Notes under the pieces: model-generated | Seen by the model: only the letters and a program-made list of their open reading frames with translations | Told to the model about the DNA's origin: nothing | The model's database searches: none | Part shown: one piece after another, positions 24,988 to 33,509 of the stretch | Layout of the letters: each line of letters opens with the position of its first letter | Position numbering within the stretch: the first letter of the stretch is position 1 | Assembly (NCBI RefSeq): GCF_011045035.1 | Contig: NZ_JAALAA010000005.1 | Span: 62,001-126,000, forward strand | DNA length: 64,000 bases | DNA from: Nocardioides turkmenicus | GTDB taxonomy: Bacteria; Actinomycetota; Actinomycetes; Propionibacteriales; Nocardioidaceae | Reading direction: 5' to 3' | Made by a program: the position numbers and the translations under genes

Positions 24988-26478
24988 ATGTGGATCGTCC
25001 TGGTCACCTCCGCGCTGACCCTGGTCTCCTACTACCGCTGGCTGCGGGTCGCTCAGCGTGAGCACTACGAGCCGACGCGGCTGTTCGCGATCGAGTGGAT
25101 CTGGATCAAGGCCCGCCCGGTCGAGGCGATCCTGCTTGGCGCGGTGGTCGTGGTCTGTCTGGCGTCGTTCGTGCTGCCCTACGGCGCGCTCGTCGGCGCG
25201 CTGCTGTTCGTCGGCTGGCCGGTGGGGATGTCGTTCACCGGTGCGAAGCGGCTGGTCTGGACCGACCGCGTCAAGCGGCTGGCCGGTGTGCTCTTCGCGC
25301 TGCACGCCGTCGTCACGGTGCTGATCGCGCTGTTCGTCCCGATCGCCGCCGGCCTGCTCCCGATCCTCGCGGTCCCGCTGGCCGAGGCGGCCCTGGCGAT
25401 CATGTGGCCGATCGAGAAGGCGATGGCGAAGAAGTGGCAGGTGCAGGCCGCCGCCACGATCCGGAAGGTCAGCCCGAAGATCGTCGCGATCACCGGCTCC
25501 TACGGCAAGACCTCGACGAAGAACTACGCCACCCACCTGATGCAGGGACGCTGGTCGACGCTGGCCTCGCCGGCGAGCTTCAACAACGCCATGGGTCTCT
25601 CCCGCGCCGTCAACGACCGTCTCCAGCCCGGCACCGACATCTTCGTGGCCGAGATGGGGACGTACGGCCCGGGCGAGATCGCCGAGCTCACCGAGATCTT
25701 CCCGCCCGAGGTCGCCGCCATCACCACGATCGGCGAGGCCCACCTGGAGCGGATGAAGTCCCGCGAGACCATCGTGAAGGCCAAGTCGGAGATCCTACCG
25801 AAGGCGTCGACCGTGGTGCTCAACATCGACGTACCCGAGCTCGCCCTCATCGCCGAGAACCTCCGTGCCAGCAAGCGCGTGATCGCCTGCTCCGCCGTGC
25901 CCGGCACCGCCGCCGAGGTGATCGTCACCGACGGCACGCTGACGATCAACAACCAGACGTACGCCGTGGAGCTGCCCGACGAGGTCGGCCACCCGATCAA
26001 CGTGGCGATCGCCGTCGGCCTCGCGCTCGCGGTCGACGTCCCGATCGAGACGATCACCCAGCGGCTGCCGTCGATCCCCGGCACGCCTCACCGCGCCGAG
26101 GCCAACAAGACCCCCGGCGGCGTGTGGGTCGTCGACGACACCTTCAACTCCAACCCGACCGGCGCCGCCGCCGCGCTCGCCAAGGCGAAGCGGCTGGCAG
26201 GGGAGTCGGGCACGGTGTGGACCATCACGCCCGGTATGGTCGAGCTGGGCACCGAGCAGGCCGCGCGCAACATCGCGTTCGCGCAGGCTGCCACGGCCTC
26301 CGACAAGATGCAGCTGTGCATCGTCGGTCGCACCAACCGAAAAGCGCTGCGTGCGGGGGACCCGGCGCGCACCCACGAGTTCGACAGCCGCAAGGCGGCG
26401 GCGGATCATGCTCTGACCGCGGCCAAGGAGGGCGACGTGGTGCTTTACGAGAACGACCTCCCCGATCACTACGCGTAG
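24988..26478 (+). CDS. Membrane-anchored MurF-like ligase
   Basis: 496 residues. Residues 1-150 contain about four or five membrane helices in place of the UDP-binding N-terminal domain of normal MurF. From about residue 165 the Mur-ligase core is intact: P-loop ITGSYGKTSTKN, NNAMGLSRAVN, EAHLERMKSRETIVKAKSEI with the lysine usually carbamylated, and the MurF-type VDDTFNSNPTGAAAAL. A MurF-type enzyme joins a dipeptide to an acyl acceptor using ATP; with a membrane domain the acceptor may be lipid-linked. It lies between an alpha/beta hydrolase and a Ddl-like gene. Confidence 0.88.
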   Translation: MWIVLVTSALTLVSYYRWLRVAQREHYEPTRLFAIEWIWIKARPVEAILLGAVVVVCLASFVLPYGALVGALLFVGWPVGMSFTGAKRLVWTDRVKRLAGVLFALHAVVTVLIALFVPIAAGLLPILAVPLAEAALAIMWPIEKAMAKKWQVQAAATIRKVSPKIVAITGSYGKTSTKNYATHLMQGRWSTLASPASFNNAMGLSRAVNDRLQPGTDIFVAEMGTYGPGEIAELTEIFPPEVAAITTIGEAHLERMKSRETIVKAKSEILPKASTVVLNIDVPELALIAENLRASKRVIACSAVPGTAAEVIVTDGTLTINNQTYAVELPDEVGHPINVAIAVGLALAVDVPIETITQRLPSIPGTPHRAEANKTPGGVWVVDDTFNSNPTGAAAALAKAKRLAGESGTVWTITPGMVELGTEQAARNIAFAQAATASDKMQLCIVGRTNRKALRAGDPARTHEFDSRKAAADHALTAAKEGDVVLYENDLPDHYA

Positions 26479-26497
26479 GACCCCAGGAGCTTTCACC

Positions 26498-27613
26498 ATG
26501 AGCGTAACCAAGGCCACCATCGTCTTCGGCGGTCCCAGCGCCGAGCACGACATCAGCATCCTCACCGGCCTGCAGGCCGAGCGGGTCCTCTCCGGTGCCG
26601 GCGTCGAGGTGACGTGCCTCTACTGGGCGCGCTCCGACAAGTGGTTCCTGGTGCCCGCCAAGCAGGAGGCGCGCGACTTCCTCGGCGGTGAGCCGAAGGG
26701 CTCCAAGCCCGTCGAGTTCCGCCTCGGCACCGAGAAGGGCGACGGCTTCTACACCGTCGGCGGCTTCGGCGGCGGCAAGCGCCTCGAGACCGGCCCGATC
26801 CTCTCCGCCTTCCACGGCGGGGCGGGCGAGGCCGGCGGCATCCAGTGGCTCTTCGAGCTCGCCGGACTGAAGGCGACCGGCGCCACCCCGGCCTCCGCCG
26901 CGCTCGGCATGGACAAGCTCGCCTTCGGTGCGGTCATGCTCAACGCCGGCCTGCCGTCCCTGCAGCGCGAGCTGCTCTCCCGCTACGCCGCCCCGTCCTT
27001 CGAGGGTCCTTACATCGTCAAGCCCCGCTTCGGCGGCTCCTCGATCGGCATCGAGGTCGTCGACGACTACGAAACCGGCCTCGCGCTCCTCAACACCTCG
27101 CCGCACCTGCGTGCCGGCGCGGTCGTCGAGCCGTACCGCCCCGACCTCTTCGACCTCAACGCCTCGGTCCGCACCGCGCCCGAGATCGCGGTGAGCGACA
27201 TCGAGCGCCCACTGCGCTCCGACGAGGCGAAGATGTACGACTACTCCGCCAAGTACGTCCACACCGACGGACTCTCCTCGTCCCCGCGCGAGTTCCCGGC
27301 CCAGGTCGAGGAGTCGGTCACCAAGCAGATCAAGGACCTGGCCGTACGCGTCGTGGAGCTCACCGGCCTGACCGGCATCCTCCGCATCGACTTCCTCTCC
27401 GACGGCAAGGGCGAGGTCTTCATCAATGAGGTCAACTCGATCCCCGGTGCCCTCTCGCTCTACCTGTGGCCCGACACCCCGGCCTCCGAGGTGCTCACCA
27501 GCGCCATCGCCGAGGCCGAGAAGCACGTTCCCCAGGTCACCCGGAACTTCGAGGAGGGCGTCGCCCTCAAGGCCGCCGGCGGCATCGCCGGCAAGCTCAC
27601 CGGCCTGAGCTGA
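26498..27613 (+). CDS. D-alanine--D-alanine ligase-like ATP-grasp enzyme
   Basis: 371 residues. The Ddl pattern is followed: FGGPSAEHDISILTG at the N-terminus, VKPRFGGSSIGIEVV in the ATP-grasp, the omega-loop YDYSAKY (Lys-Tyr pair of D-Ala-D-Ala-specific enzymes) and FINEVNSIPGALSLYLWP with the Glu and Asn metal ligands. The usual HGxxGEDG block reads HGGAGEAGGIQ, so an Asp is missing there. The ATG at 26498 follows AGGAGCTTTC. It is the last gene of the hydrolase/MurF-like/Ddl-like unit and probably supplies the dipeptide used by the MurF-like enzyme. Its substrate could differ from D-Ala. Confidence 0.87.
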   Translation: MSVTKATIVFGGPSAEHDISILTGLQAERVLSGAGVEVTCLYWARSDKWFLVPAKQEARDFLGGEPKGSKPVEFRLGTEKGDGFYTVGGFGGGKRLETGPILSAFHGGAGEAGGIQWLFELAGLKATGATPASAALGMDKLAFGAVMLNAGLPSLQRELLSRYAAPSFEGPYIVKPRFGGSSIGIEVVDDYETGLALLNTSPHLRAGAVVEPYRPDLFDLNASVRTAPEIAVSDIERPLRSDEAKMYDYSAKYVHTDGLSSSPREFPAQVEESVTKQIKDLAVRVVELTGLTGILRIDFLSDGKGEVFINEVNSIPGALSLYLWPDTPASEVLTSAIAEAEKHVPQVTRNFEEGVALKAAGGIAGKLTGLS

Positions 27614-27620
27614 GCCCACG

Positions 27621-27757
27621 CCGCTGGTCGAGGGCCACTTCGTTCAGACCCTCGCGCCAGCGAGCGTGTCGAGACCAACACAGTCCCGTCGAGCGCCGAG
27701 GGGACTGTGTTGGTCTCGACACGCCTCCGCCTAGCGGCTCCGGCGGCTCGACCAGCG
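27621..27757. repeat. Intergenic palindromic element, copy 2
   Basis: Inner perfect 22-bp inverted repeat, 27666-27687 with 27701-27722; outer arms CCGCTGGTCGAG at 27621 and CTCGACCAGCG at 27747. It shares the arms and the tail CGCCTCCGCCTAGCGGCTCC with copy 1 at 19329-19443, while the loops differ and keep pairing. It separates two convergent Ddl-like genes. Confidence 0.9.
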
Positions 27758-27759
27758 TT

Positions 27760-28716
27760 TTATCGGGCGAGGGCGCGCTTGAGGAGGGCGAGGGTGACCT
27801 CGCCCATGGAGGTGCCGTCGTGCTTGGCGGCGAAGGGGAAGACGCTGGTCTCGGTGGCACCAGGGGTGATGGCGACCTCCAGGACGACGAAGCTGCCGTC
27901 GGGGGTGACCATGAAGTCGGTGCGGGAGATGTCGCGCATGCCGAGCAGCTCGTGGGCGCGTACGGCGGTCTCGCCGAGCTCGGCGAGCAGCTCGTCGGGG
28001 AGGTCGGGGCGGCCGAAACCGACGAACTCGGCGGTGTAGCGGGCCGCGAAGTCGAACTCGTGACCCTTGCTGAAGTCGATCGCGATCGGCGTCAGCGGCT
28101 TGACGCCCTCGTCGGTCTCGTGGACGACCACGGAGACGTCGATGCCGGCGTAGAAGCGCTCGATGAGGGCCTCGTCGCAGTAGGCGTAGGTCTTGACCAG
28201 CGCCGCGGGAAGGGCGGAGAGGCCGTCGACGCCGGTGACGCCGAGGGCCGAGCCGCCGCGCGAGGGCTTGACCACGACCCGCTCGCCCATCCGCGAGATG
28301 ACGTGCTCCATCAGCACCGGCGCACCGACGTCGCGGAACGTCGTGGACGACAGCGAGACCGAGTCCGGCACCGGGATGCCCCCGCGACGCAGGAGCTCCC
28401 GGGCAGCCGCCTTGTCGAACGCGACGCGGCAGGAGGTGGAGACGGTGCCGACGTACGGGATCCCGATCAGCTCCAGGAGCGTCTGGATCTCGCCGTCCTC
28501 ACCGAACTGGCCGTGCAGAGCCGGCAGCGCCACGACCGCCTTGTCGCGTTCGAGGTTGTGCAGCAGGGCCCGGTCGAAGTCGTACGCAGCCACCTCCACG
28601 CCCAGGGCCGACAGCTCGCGCACGAGGTTGCGGCCGGAGGCCAGCGACACGTCGCGCTCGTGGCTCAGCCCGCCGGCGATGACAGCGACGGGCCCGGGAA
28701 GAGGAGGTTTGCTCAT
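27760..28716 (-). CDS. D-alanine--D-alanine ligase-family protein with changed metal site
   Basis: 318 residues, the short Ddl form. GGLSHERDVSLASGRNLV, LHGQFGEDGEIQTLLELIGI and VVKPSRGGSALGV are good Ddl motifs. Two key positions differ: the omega-loop reads FDFAARY (Arg in place of the usual Lys before Tyr), and the metal-binding EVN is EVA in VLEVAITPGATETSVFP. In E. coli DdlB these correspond to Lys215 and Asn272. Activity may therefore be altered. It faces the other Ddl-like gene across a palindromic element. It has no partner on its strand within 100 bases. Confidence 0.85.
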   Translation of the reverse strand: MSKPPLPGPVAVIAGGLSHERDVSLASGRNLVRELSALGVEVAAYDFDRALLHNLERDKAVVALPALHGQFGEDGEIQTLLELIGIPYVGTVSTSCRVAFDKAAARELLRRGGIPVPDSVSLSSTTFRDVGAPVLMEHVISRMGERVVVKPSRGGSALGVTGVDGLSALPAALVKTYAYCDEALIERFYAGIDVSVVVHETDEGVKPLTPIAIDFSKGHEFDFAARYTAEFVGFGRPDLPDELLAELGETAVRAHELLGMRDISRTDFMVTPDGSFVVLEVAITPGATETSVFPFAAKHDGTSMGEVTLALLKRALAR

Positions 28717-28756
28717 GGGGTTCGTTCTAACAGACGGCCGGGAAGAGCCGTCAATC

Positions 28757-28993
28757 TCAGATGTGGACGACCGGGCAGGTCAGGGTGCGGGTGATGCCCT
28801 CGAGGCTCTGGACGCGCGCCACGACCATCTTGCCGAGCTCGTCGACATTGCGGGCCTCGGCACGGACGATGACGTCGTAGGGACCGGTGACGTCCTCAGC
28901 CAGGGTCACGCCCTGGATCTTGCCGATCTCGGTGGCGACCTCCGCGGCCTTGCCGACGTCGGTCTGGATGAGGATGTACGCCTGTACGACCAT
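28757..28993 (-). CDS. Stand-alone Lrp/AsnC ligand-binding (RAM) domain protein
   Basis: 78 residues, only the RAM (regulation of amino acid metabolism) domain, starting VVQAYILIQTDVGKAAEVA with the typical GPYDVIVRAEARNVDELGKM. No DNA-binding part. Such stand-alone RAM proteins are usual next to thiL in actinobacteria and may bind amino acids or modulate full-length Lrp proteins. The ATG at 28993 is preceded by GGAG. Confidence 0.9.
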   Translation of the reverse strand: MVVQAYILIQTDVGKAAEVATEIGKIQGVTLAEDVTGPYDVIVRAEARNVDELGKMVVARVQSLEGITRTLTCPVVHI

Positions 28994-29148
28994 CGTGCTG
29001 CTCCTGTTCTCCGTGCCTTCCTTGGCACAACGTCAGGCCAGTAACCTATCGCGTTATCTGTCGCTCGACCTACACCGACCCTGGGGATAAGACACGGTGA
29101 TGCGTGTCCCGGTATCTCTGCGCATGGCGAGGAGGGTTGGATGGAGCC

Positions 29149-30105
29149 ATGGCTTTTCCGAGGGACACGACACTCGCCGACGTCGGCGAGTTCGGGCTGA
29201 TCACCGAGATGACCAAGCACTTCGCCCAGGGGGAGCAGGTGCTGGTCGGCCCCGGTGACGACGCCGCGCTGCTGCGGGTCAAGCAGGGTCATGTGGTGGT
29301 CTCGACCGACCTGCTCGTCGAAGGGCGTCACTTCCGCCGCGACTGGGCGGAGGCGTCCCACATCGGTCACCGGGCGGCCGGTCAGAACCTCGCCGACATC
29401 GCCGCGATGGGCGGCGTCGCGCACTCGATGACCCTCGGTCTCGCGGTTCCCTCCGACCTTCCCGCCGAGTGGGCGGTCGACTTCGCGGAGGGGTTCGCCT
29501 CGGAGTGCTCGCTGGTGGGCGCCTCCGTGGTCGGTGGTGACGTCACCGGCGCCGACCAGATCGTCATCTCGGTGACCGCGATCGGCGCGGTCGCCCAGGC
29601 TCCGGTCCTCCGCTCCGGGGCGGAGCCCGGCGACGTACTCGCGCTGTGCGGACGCCAGGGATGGGCCGCTGCCGGCCTGGCGATCCTCAAGCGAGGGTTC
29701 CGGTCACCGCGCGTGCTGGTCGACGCCTACCGCCGCCCGCAACCGCCGTACGCAGCCGGCCCCGCCGCCGCGGCGGCCGGTGCGTCGGCGCTGATCGACG
29801 TCTCGGACGGGCTGCTGGCCGAGGCCCGCCACATCGCCGAGGCCTCCGAGGTCTCCATCGACGTGCACACCTCGGCGCTGACCATCCCCGACGAGCTCAA
29901 CGCGGTCGCCTCGGCGACCGGCGCCGACCCGCTCGCGTTCGTGCTGGGCGGGGGAGAGGACCACTCGCTGCTCGCCGCGTTCCCGCCGGATGTCGAGCTG
30001 CCGGAAGGGTTCACCGTGATCGGGACGATCGGGGAACCCGGTGGTGAGCCGGTGACGGTCGACGGAGAGGTCTACGAGGGGCCGGCGGGGTGGACGCACT
30101 TCTGA
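29149..30105 (+). CDS. thiL: Thiamine-phosphate kinase
   Basis: 318 residues. It phosphorylates thiamine phosphate to thiamine diphosphate. The PurM-like N-terminal half has VGEFGLITEM and VGPGDDAALL with the Mg-ATP aspartates near residue 35, then VVSTDLLVEGRHF and NLADIAAMG; the C-terminal half has IDVSDGLLAEARHIAEAS. The ATG at 29149 gives the family N-terminus; the GTG at 29104 would add 15 unlikely residues. No TPP riboswitch is seen upstream. Confidence 0.95.
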   Translation: MAFPRDTTLADVGEFGLITEMTKHFAQGEQVLVGPGDDAALLRVKQGHVVVSTDLLVEGRHFRRDWAEASHIGHRAAGQNLADIAAMGGVAHSMTLGLAVPSDLPAEWAVDFAEGFASECSLVGASVVGGDVTGADQIVISVTAIGAVAQAPVLRSGAEPGDVLALCGRQGWAAAGLAILKRGFRSPRVLVDAYRRPQPPYAAGPAAAAAGASALIDVSDGLLAEARHIAEASEVSIDVHTSALTIPDELNAVASATGADPLAFVLGGGEDHSLLAAFPPDVELPEGFTVIGTIGEPGGEPVTVDGEVYEGPAGWTHF

Positions 30106-30224
30106 ACCCTGCCGTGTCCGGGTTCGGTCTCTCGGCTCGGCTTACGTCGGGTTTGCGCCGACGCGGCGCAATCCGGTCCTCGCTTCGCTCCGGTCCGTTT
30201 GCGCCGAGTCGGCGCCTGCCGGAT

Positions 30225-30282
30225 CGAAGCAGAAGGGCCCCGCTCAGCGCTTGCGCGCTGCCGCGGGGCCCTTCGTGCTTCG
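30225..30282. terminator. Bidirectional terminator between thiL and rpmB
   Basis: A long hairpin: outer arms CGAAGCA/TGCTTCG (30225-30231, 30276-30282), then GAAGGGCCCCGC/GCGGGGCCCTTC (30232-30243, 30263-30274), with a smaller AGCGC/GCGCT stem inside. It lies between convergent genes. Confidence 0.85.
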
Positions 30283-30286
30283 ATGA

Positions 30287-30472
30287 CTACCGTGCGACCT
30301 TGCCGGCCTTGATGCAGGTCGTGCAGACATTCATGCGCTTCGGGGTGCCGTTGATGACGGCGCGGACGCGCTGGATGTTGGGGTCGAAGCGGCGCTTGGT
30401 CGCCTTCTTGGACCACGGCCGGTTGTTGCCGAAGCCCGGCTTCTTGTCGCAGATGTCGCAGACGGCAGCCAC
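30287..30472 (-). CDS. rpmB: Large ribosomal subunit protein bL28
   Basis: 61 residues. AAVCDICDKKPGFGNN and NVCTTCIKAGKVAR give the two CxxC pairs of the zinc-binding (C+) form. The GTG at 30472 has AGGAG seven bases upstream. Its zinc-containing form matters because many actinobacteria carry a second, cysteine-free L28 used under zinc starvation; none is in this window. Confidence 0.97.
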   Translation of the reverse strand: MAAVCDICDKKPGFGNNRPWSKKATKRRFDPNIQRVRAVINGTPKRMNVCTTCIKAGKVAR

Positions 30473-30597
30473 CGTGAACTCCTGAGGTTGAATAGATGAT
30501 CGAGGTCGAATAGATATTGCCGGCGGGCGCGATGAACGGCTGCCCAGCCGAGACAACCGAACAAGCGTAGCCCGTCGGGCTGTGCCCGGCGAAATCG

Positions 30598-31626
30598 TCA
30601 GTCGTCGGAGCGGCGATCGCGCCACCGGTCCAGCGGGGCGGCGATCGTGGTGGCCAGCTTCCACCGCTTCGACCCGCGCAGGTCGTCGATCTCGGCGCGC
30701 TGGCCGGCCAGCTGCTTGCGCTGCGACTCGAGCCGCCGGCGCTGCTTGGCGACGACCTCGCGGAGCCGAGCGATCTCCTCGCGCAGCTCGAGGCCGTGCT
30801 CGACCCAGTCGGGAAGCCCGGGTGCCTCGGGGAGGTCGGGGGAGAGGCCGCGGCGCAGGACGACGTAGAACTCGATCTCGTTCTCGGGGACGGGCAGGAT
30901 CGTCTCGACCGACCAGCCGGTCAGGCCGAGGCGGCGCAGCTCGGCGATGATCTCGGGGAACGAGCGGTCGGTGTAGGTCCACACGTGGCAGTCGACGTAC
31001 TCGCCTCGGCGTGCCCGCTCGACCTGGTCCTTGGTGTAGCCGAGGTCGTGGACGCAGGGCTCGGCCTCGCTGGGGCCGTGGCGGTGGAGCCGCTTGGGGT
31101 CGGCGACGACCGCGGAGCGGTGGTGGTCGAAGACCGCGCGCACGGACGGGACGACGTCGCGGGTCTCGTGGGCGTGCAGGATCTGGCCCATCGTCGTCGG
31201 CGGGCGGTGCGCGTCGAAGGTGTAGCGCCGGTCGGGTACGACCAGGACCAGAGCCCCCTCCGGGGCGGTGATGGCCTCGACCTGCCCGAGCCAGCCGATC
31301 AGGTCGGGCACGTGCTCGATCACATGGCTGGCCAGCGCCCAGTCGAACGGGGCGCCCTCCTTGGCGGCCTCCTCGAGCGTACGCATCCGGGTTCCGTCCC
31401 ACATCGGATAATCGATGTCGGGGATGGTCTCGTGGGTGATGACGGGGTTGATCTTGTTCGTCTCGTAGAGCCGGTCGCGGTCGTAGAGGTCGAGATAGGA
31501 CACGTCTGCGGCGCTGCGGGGGATCAGCGGCATGTGCAGCGGTCCGATCTCCAGGCCGCGGCCCTGTGAGAAGTCGAAGATTTCAGCGACGCGACGAGCG
31601 CGTGGGGTCGGGGTCGGGATCGACAT
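30598..31626 (-). CDS. Class I SAM-dependent methyltransferase with C-terminal coiled coil
   Basis: 342 residues. The SAM-binding region begins with GRGLEIGPLHMPLI near residue 23, the acidic end of beta 2 is in YLDLYDRD, and SHVIEHVPDLIGWL near residue 100 is motif IV. Residues 275-330 are a predicted coiled coil (ELREEIARLREVVAKQRRRL). Such proteins are common in surface-polysaccharide loci and often cap or methylate glycans. It stands alone on its strand between rpmB and the DAK2 gene. Confidence 0.83.
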   Translation of the reverse strand: MSIPTPTPRARRVAEIFDFSQGRGLEIGPLHMPLIPRSAADVSYLDLYDRDRLYETNKINPVITHETIPDIDYPMWDGTRMRTLEEAAKEGAPFDWALASHVIEHVPDLIGWLGQVEAITAPEGALVLVVPDRRYTFDAHRPPTTMGQILHAHETRDVVPSVRAVFDHHRSAVVADPKRLHRHGPSEAEPCVHDLGYTKDQVERARRGEYVDCHVWTYTDRSFPEIIAELRRLGLTGWSVETILPVPENEIEFYVVLRRGLSPDLPEAPGLPDWVEHGLELREEIARLREVVAKQRRRLESQRKQLAGQRAEIDDLRGSKRWKLATTIAAPLDRWRDRRSDD

Positions 31627-31861
31627 CCGGTGAGTCCTTCGCGTAGGGAGGTCTCCACACTAGGGATGGATCGTCACCGCTGCGAGGTGCGACGTGGCGG
31701 ATCTTGTTACTCGCTCGTGTCTTTGCTGCAGCCTTGGATTTGTTCACCCGTCGTTTACCCCGTACCCAGGCACCGCCTAACCTTGGGGCCGCGATACCGG
31801 GAAGTGTGTCCGGCGTCACGTGTCTGGCTGCATGCAGGTGTCGAGGAGTAGGGAGGGCAGC

Positions 31862-33496
31862 GTGGCCGAGGTCAAGCTCGATCTGTTCCGCCGGTTCGGC
31901 GACCTGGCGACCGATGCGCTCGCGTCGCACCGCGAGGAGATCGACGCGCTCAACGTCTTCCCGGTGCCCGACAGCGACACCGGCACCAACCTCTACCTGA
32001 CCATCGCCGCGGCCCGGGACCGGCTGCGCGAGTTCACCGGCACCGACTGGCGCGAGGGGCTGCGCGCCTTCTCCCGCGGCGCGCTGCTGGACGCCCGCGG
32101 CAACTCGGGCGTGATCCTGGCCGAGATGATCGGCGCCCTGCTGCGCCGCCTGATCCAGGCCACCGAGGACGAGCGCACCGCCGCGGTCTTCGCCGACGCC
32201 CTGCGCAAGGCCGCCAATGCCGCGTACGCAGCGGTGGGGGAACCCCAGGAGGGCACCATGCTCAGCGTGCTCAGTGCCGCGGCCGACGCAGCCGAGGCCT
32301 GCGTCGAGATCGATGACACCGCGCGCACCCGTGACGTGATGTCGGTCGCCGCGAGCGCGGCCCGCGCCGCTCTCGCCCGTACGCAGGAGCAGCTGCCCAC
32401 GCTGGCCGCCGCCGGGGTGGTCGATGCCGGCGGCCGCGGCATCTGCGTGCTCCTCGACGCCTTCGACACCGCACTGACCGGTCGCCGTCCGAGCCCCCAG
32501 GAGCCGGCCTCGCACATCCCGATCCCGATCCCGCCGGGTCTGGGCGGCGCCGACGGTCACGCCCTGGAGCCGGGCGGCCCGGCGTACGAGGTGATGTACC
32601 TGCTCGACGCCGAGGACGCCGCCATCCCCGATCTCCGCAAGCGGCTCCAGCCGCTGGGAGACTCGCTGGTCGTCGTCGGCGGCGAGGGCATCTGGAACGT
32701 CCACGTCCACGTCGACGACGTCGGTGCCGCGATCGAGGCCGGGATCAACGCCGGGCGGCCCCACCGGATCCATGTGACCCACTTCGCCGAGCAGATCGCA
32801 GGCCAGGCCCATCGCCATGGCACCCGGAGCGGTCGTGCCGTGATCGCCTTCGCCGCGGGCCCGGGACTGGCCGAGCTCTTCCGAGGCGCCGGCGCGATCG
32901 TGATCGAGGGCGGCCCGCATCGGCGGCCGACGACCTCGGAGCTGCTCGAGGCGATCACCGCCTCCGGCGCCTCCGAGGTGATCGTGCTGCCCAACGACGC
33001 CCCGACGCGGCAGTCGGCCGAGGCGGCCGCGCGCACCGCCGAGGACGACCTCGACATCAACGTCGCGGTGATCCCGACCCGCACCCAGGTGCAGGGTCTG
33101 GCGGCGATCGCGGTGCACGAGCCCGGCCGGAAGTTCGACAAGGACGTGCTGGAGATGACCGCCACCGCGCGACACGCGCGGCACGGCGCGGTCACGATCT
33201 CGAACACCCGAGCGATTACGATGGCTGGGCCGTGCATGCCGGGCGACGCGCTCGGGGTGCTCGACGGAGACTTCGTCAAGGTCGGCCAGGACCTGGAGAC
33301 ATGCGCGACCTACGTCCTCGCCCGGCTCATCGGCGGCGGTGGCGAGCTGGTCACGCTGGTCTCCGGCCTGGAGGACCCCACCGGCGAGCTCGCCCGGAGC
33401 GTCGCGGCGTGGCTGGCCGCCAACCATCCGGCCGTTGATGTGATGGTGTACGACGGAGGCCAGGAGCGTTACCCCCTCCTGATGTCGGTCGAGTAG
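31862..33496 (+). CDS. DAK2-domain protein, FakA-like kinase
   Basis: 544 residues. The N-terminal Dak2 (DhaL) nucleotide domain covers about residues 1-200 (LNVFPVPDSDTGTNLYLT and DARGNSGVILAEMIGALL are its Mg-ADP motifs). The C-terminal half is the FakA/DegV-associated part with VNVHVDDVG and LPNDAPTRQSAEAA. In Firmicutes FakA phosphorylates fatty acids presented by FakB (DegV family); no FakB is in the window. The GTG at 31862 has GGGAGG upstream. It sits 13 bases before recG, as in many actinobacteria. Confidence 0.9.
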   Translation: MAEVKLDLFRRFGDLATDALASHREEIDALNVFPVPDSDTGTNLYLTIAAARDRLREFTGTDWREGLRAFSRGALLDARGNSGVILAEMIGALLRRLIQATEDERTAAVFADALRKAANAAYAAVGEPQEGTMLSVLSAAADAAEACVEIDDTARTRDVMSVAASAARAALARTQEQLPTLAAAGVVDAGGRGICVLLDAFDTALTGRRPSPQEPASHIPIPIPPGLGGADGHALEPGGPAYEVMYLLDAEDAAIPDLRKRLQPLGDSLVVVGGEGIWNVHVHVDDVGAAIEAGINAGRPHRIHVTHFAEQIAGQAHRHGTRSGRAVIAFAAGPGLAELFRGAGAIVIEGGPHRRPTTSELLEAITASGASEVIVLPNDAPTRQSAEAAARTAEDDLDINVAVIPTRTQVQGLAAIAVHEPGRKFDKDVLEMTATARHARHGAVTISNTRAITMAGPCMPGDALGVLDGDFVKVGQDLETCATYVLARLIGGGGELVTLVSGLEDPTGELARSVAAWLAANHPAVDVMVYDGGQERYPLLMSVE

Positions 33497-33509
33497 AGGA
33501 GAAGAGACG

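Noticed and set aside
28994..29148. Possible TPP riboswitch before thiL
   Set aside because: The conserved CUGAGA and related TPP motif elements are not present.
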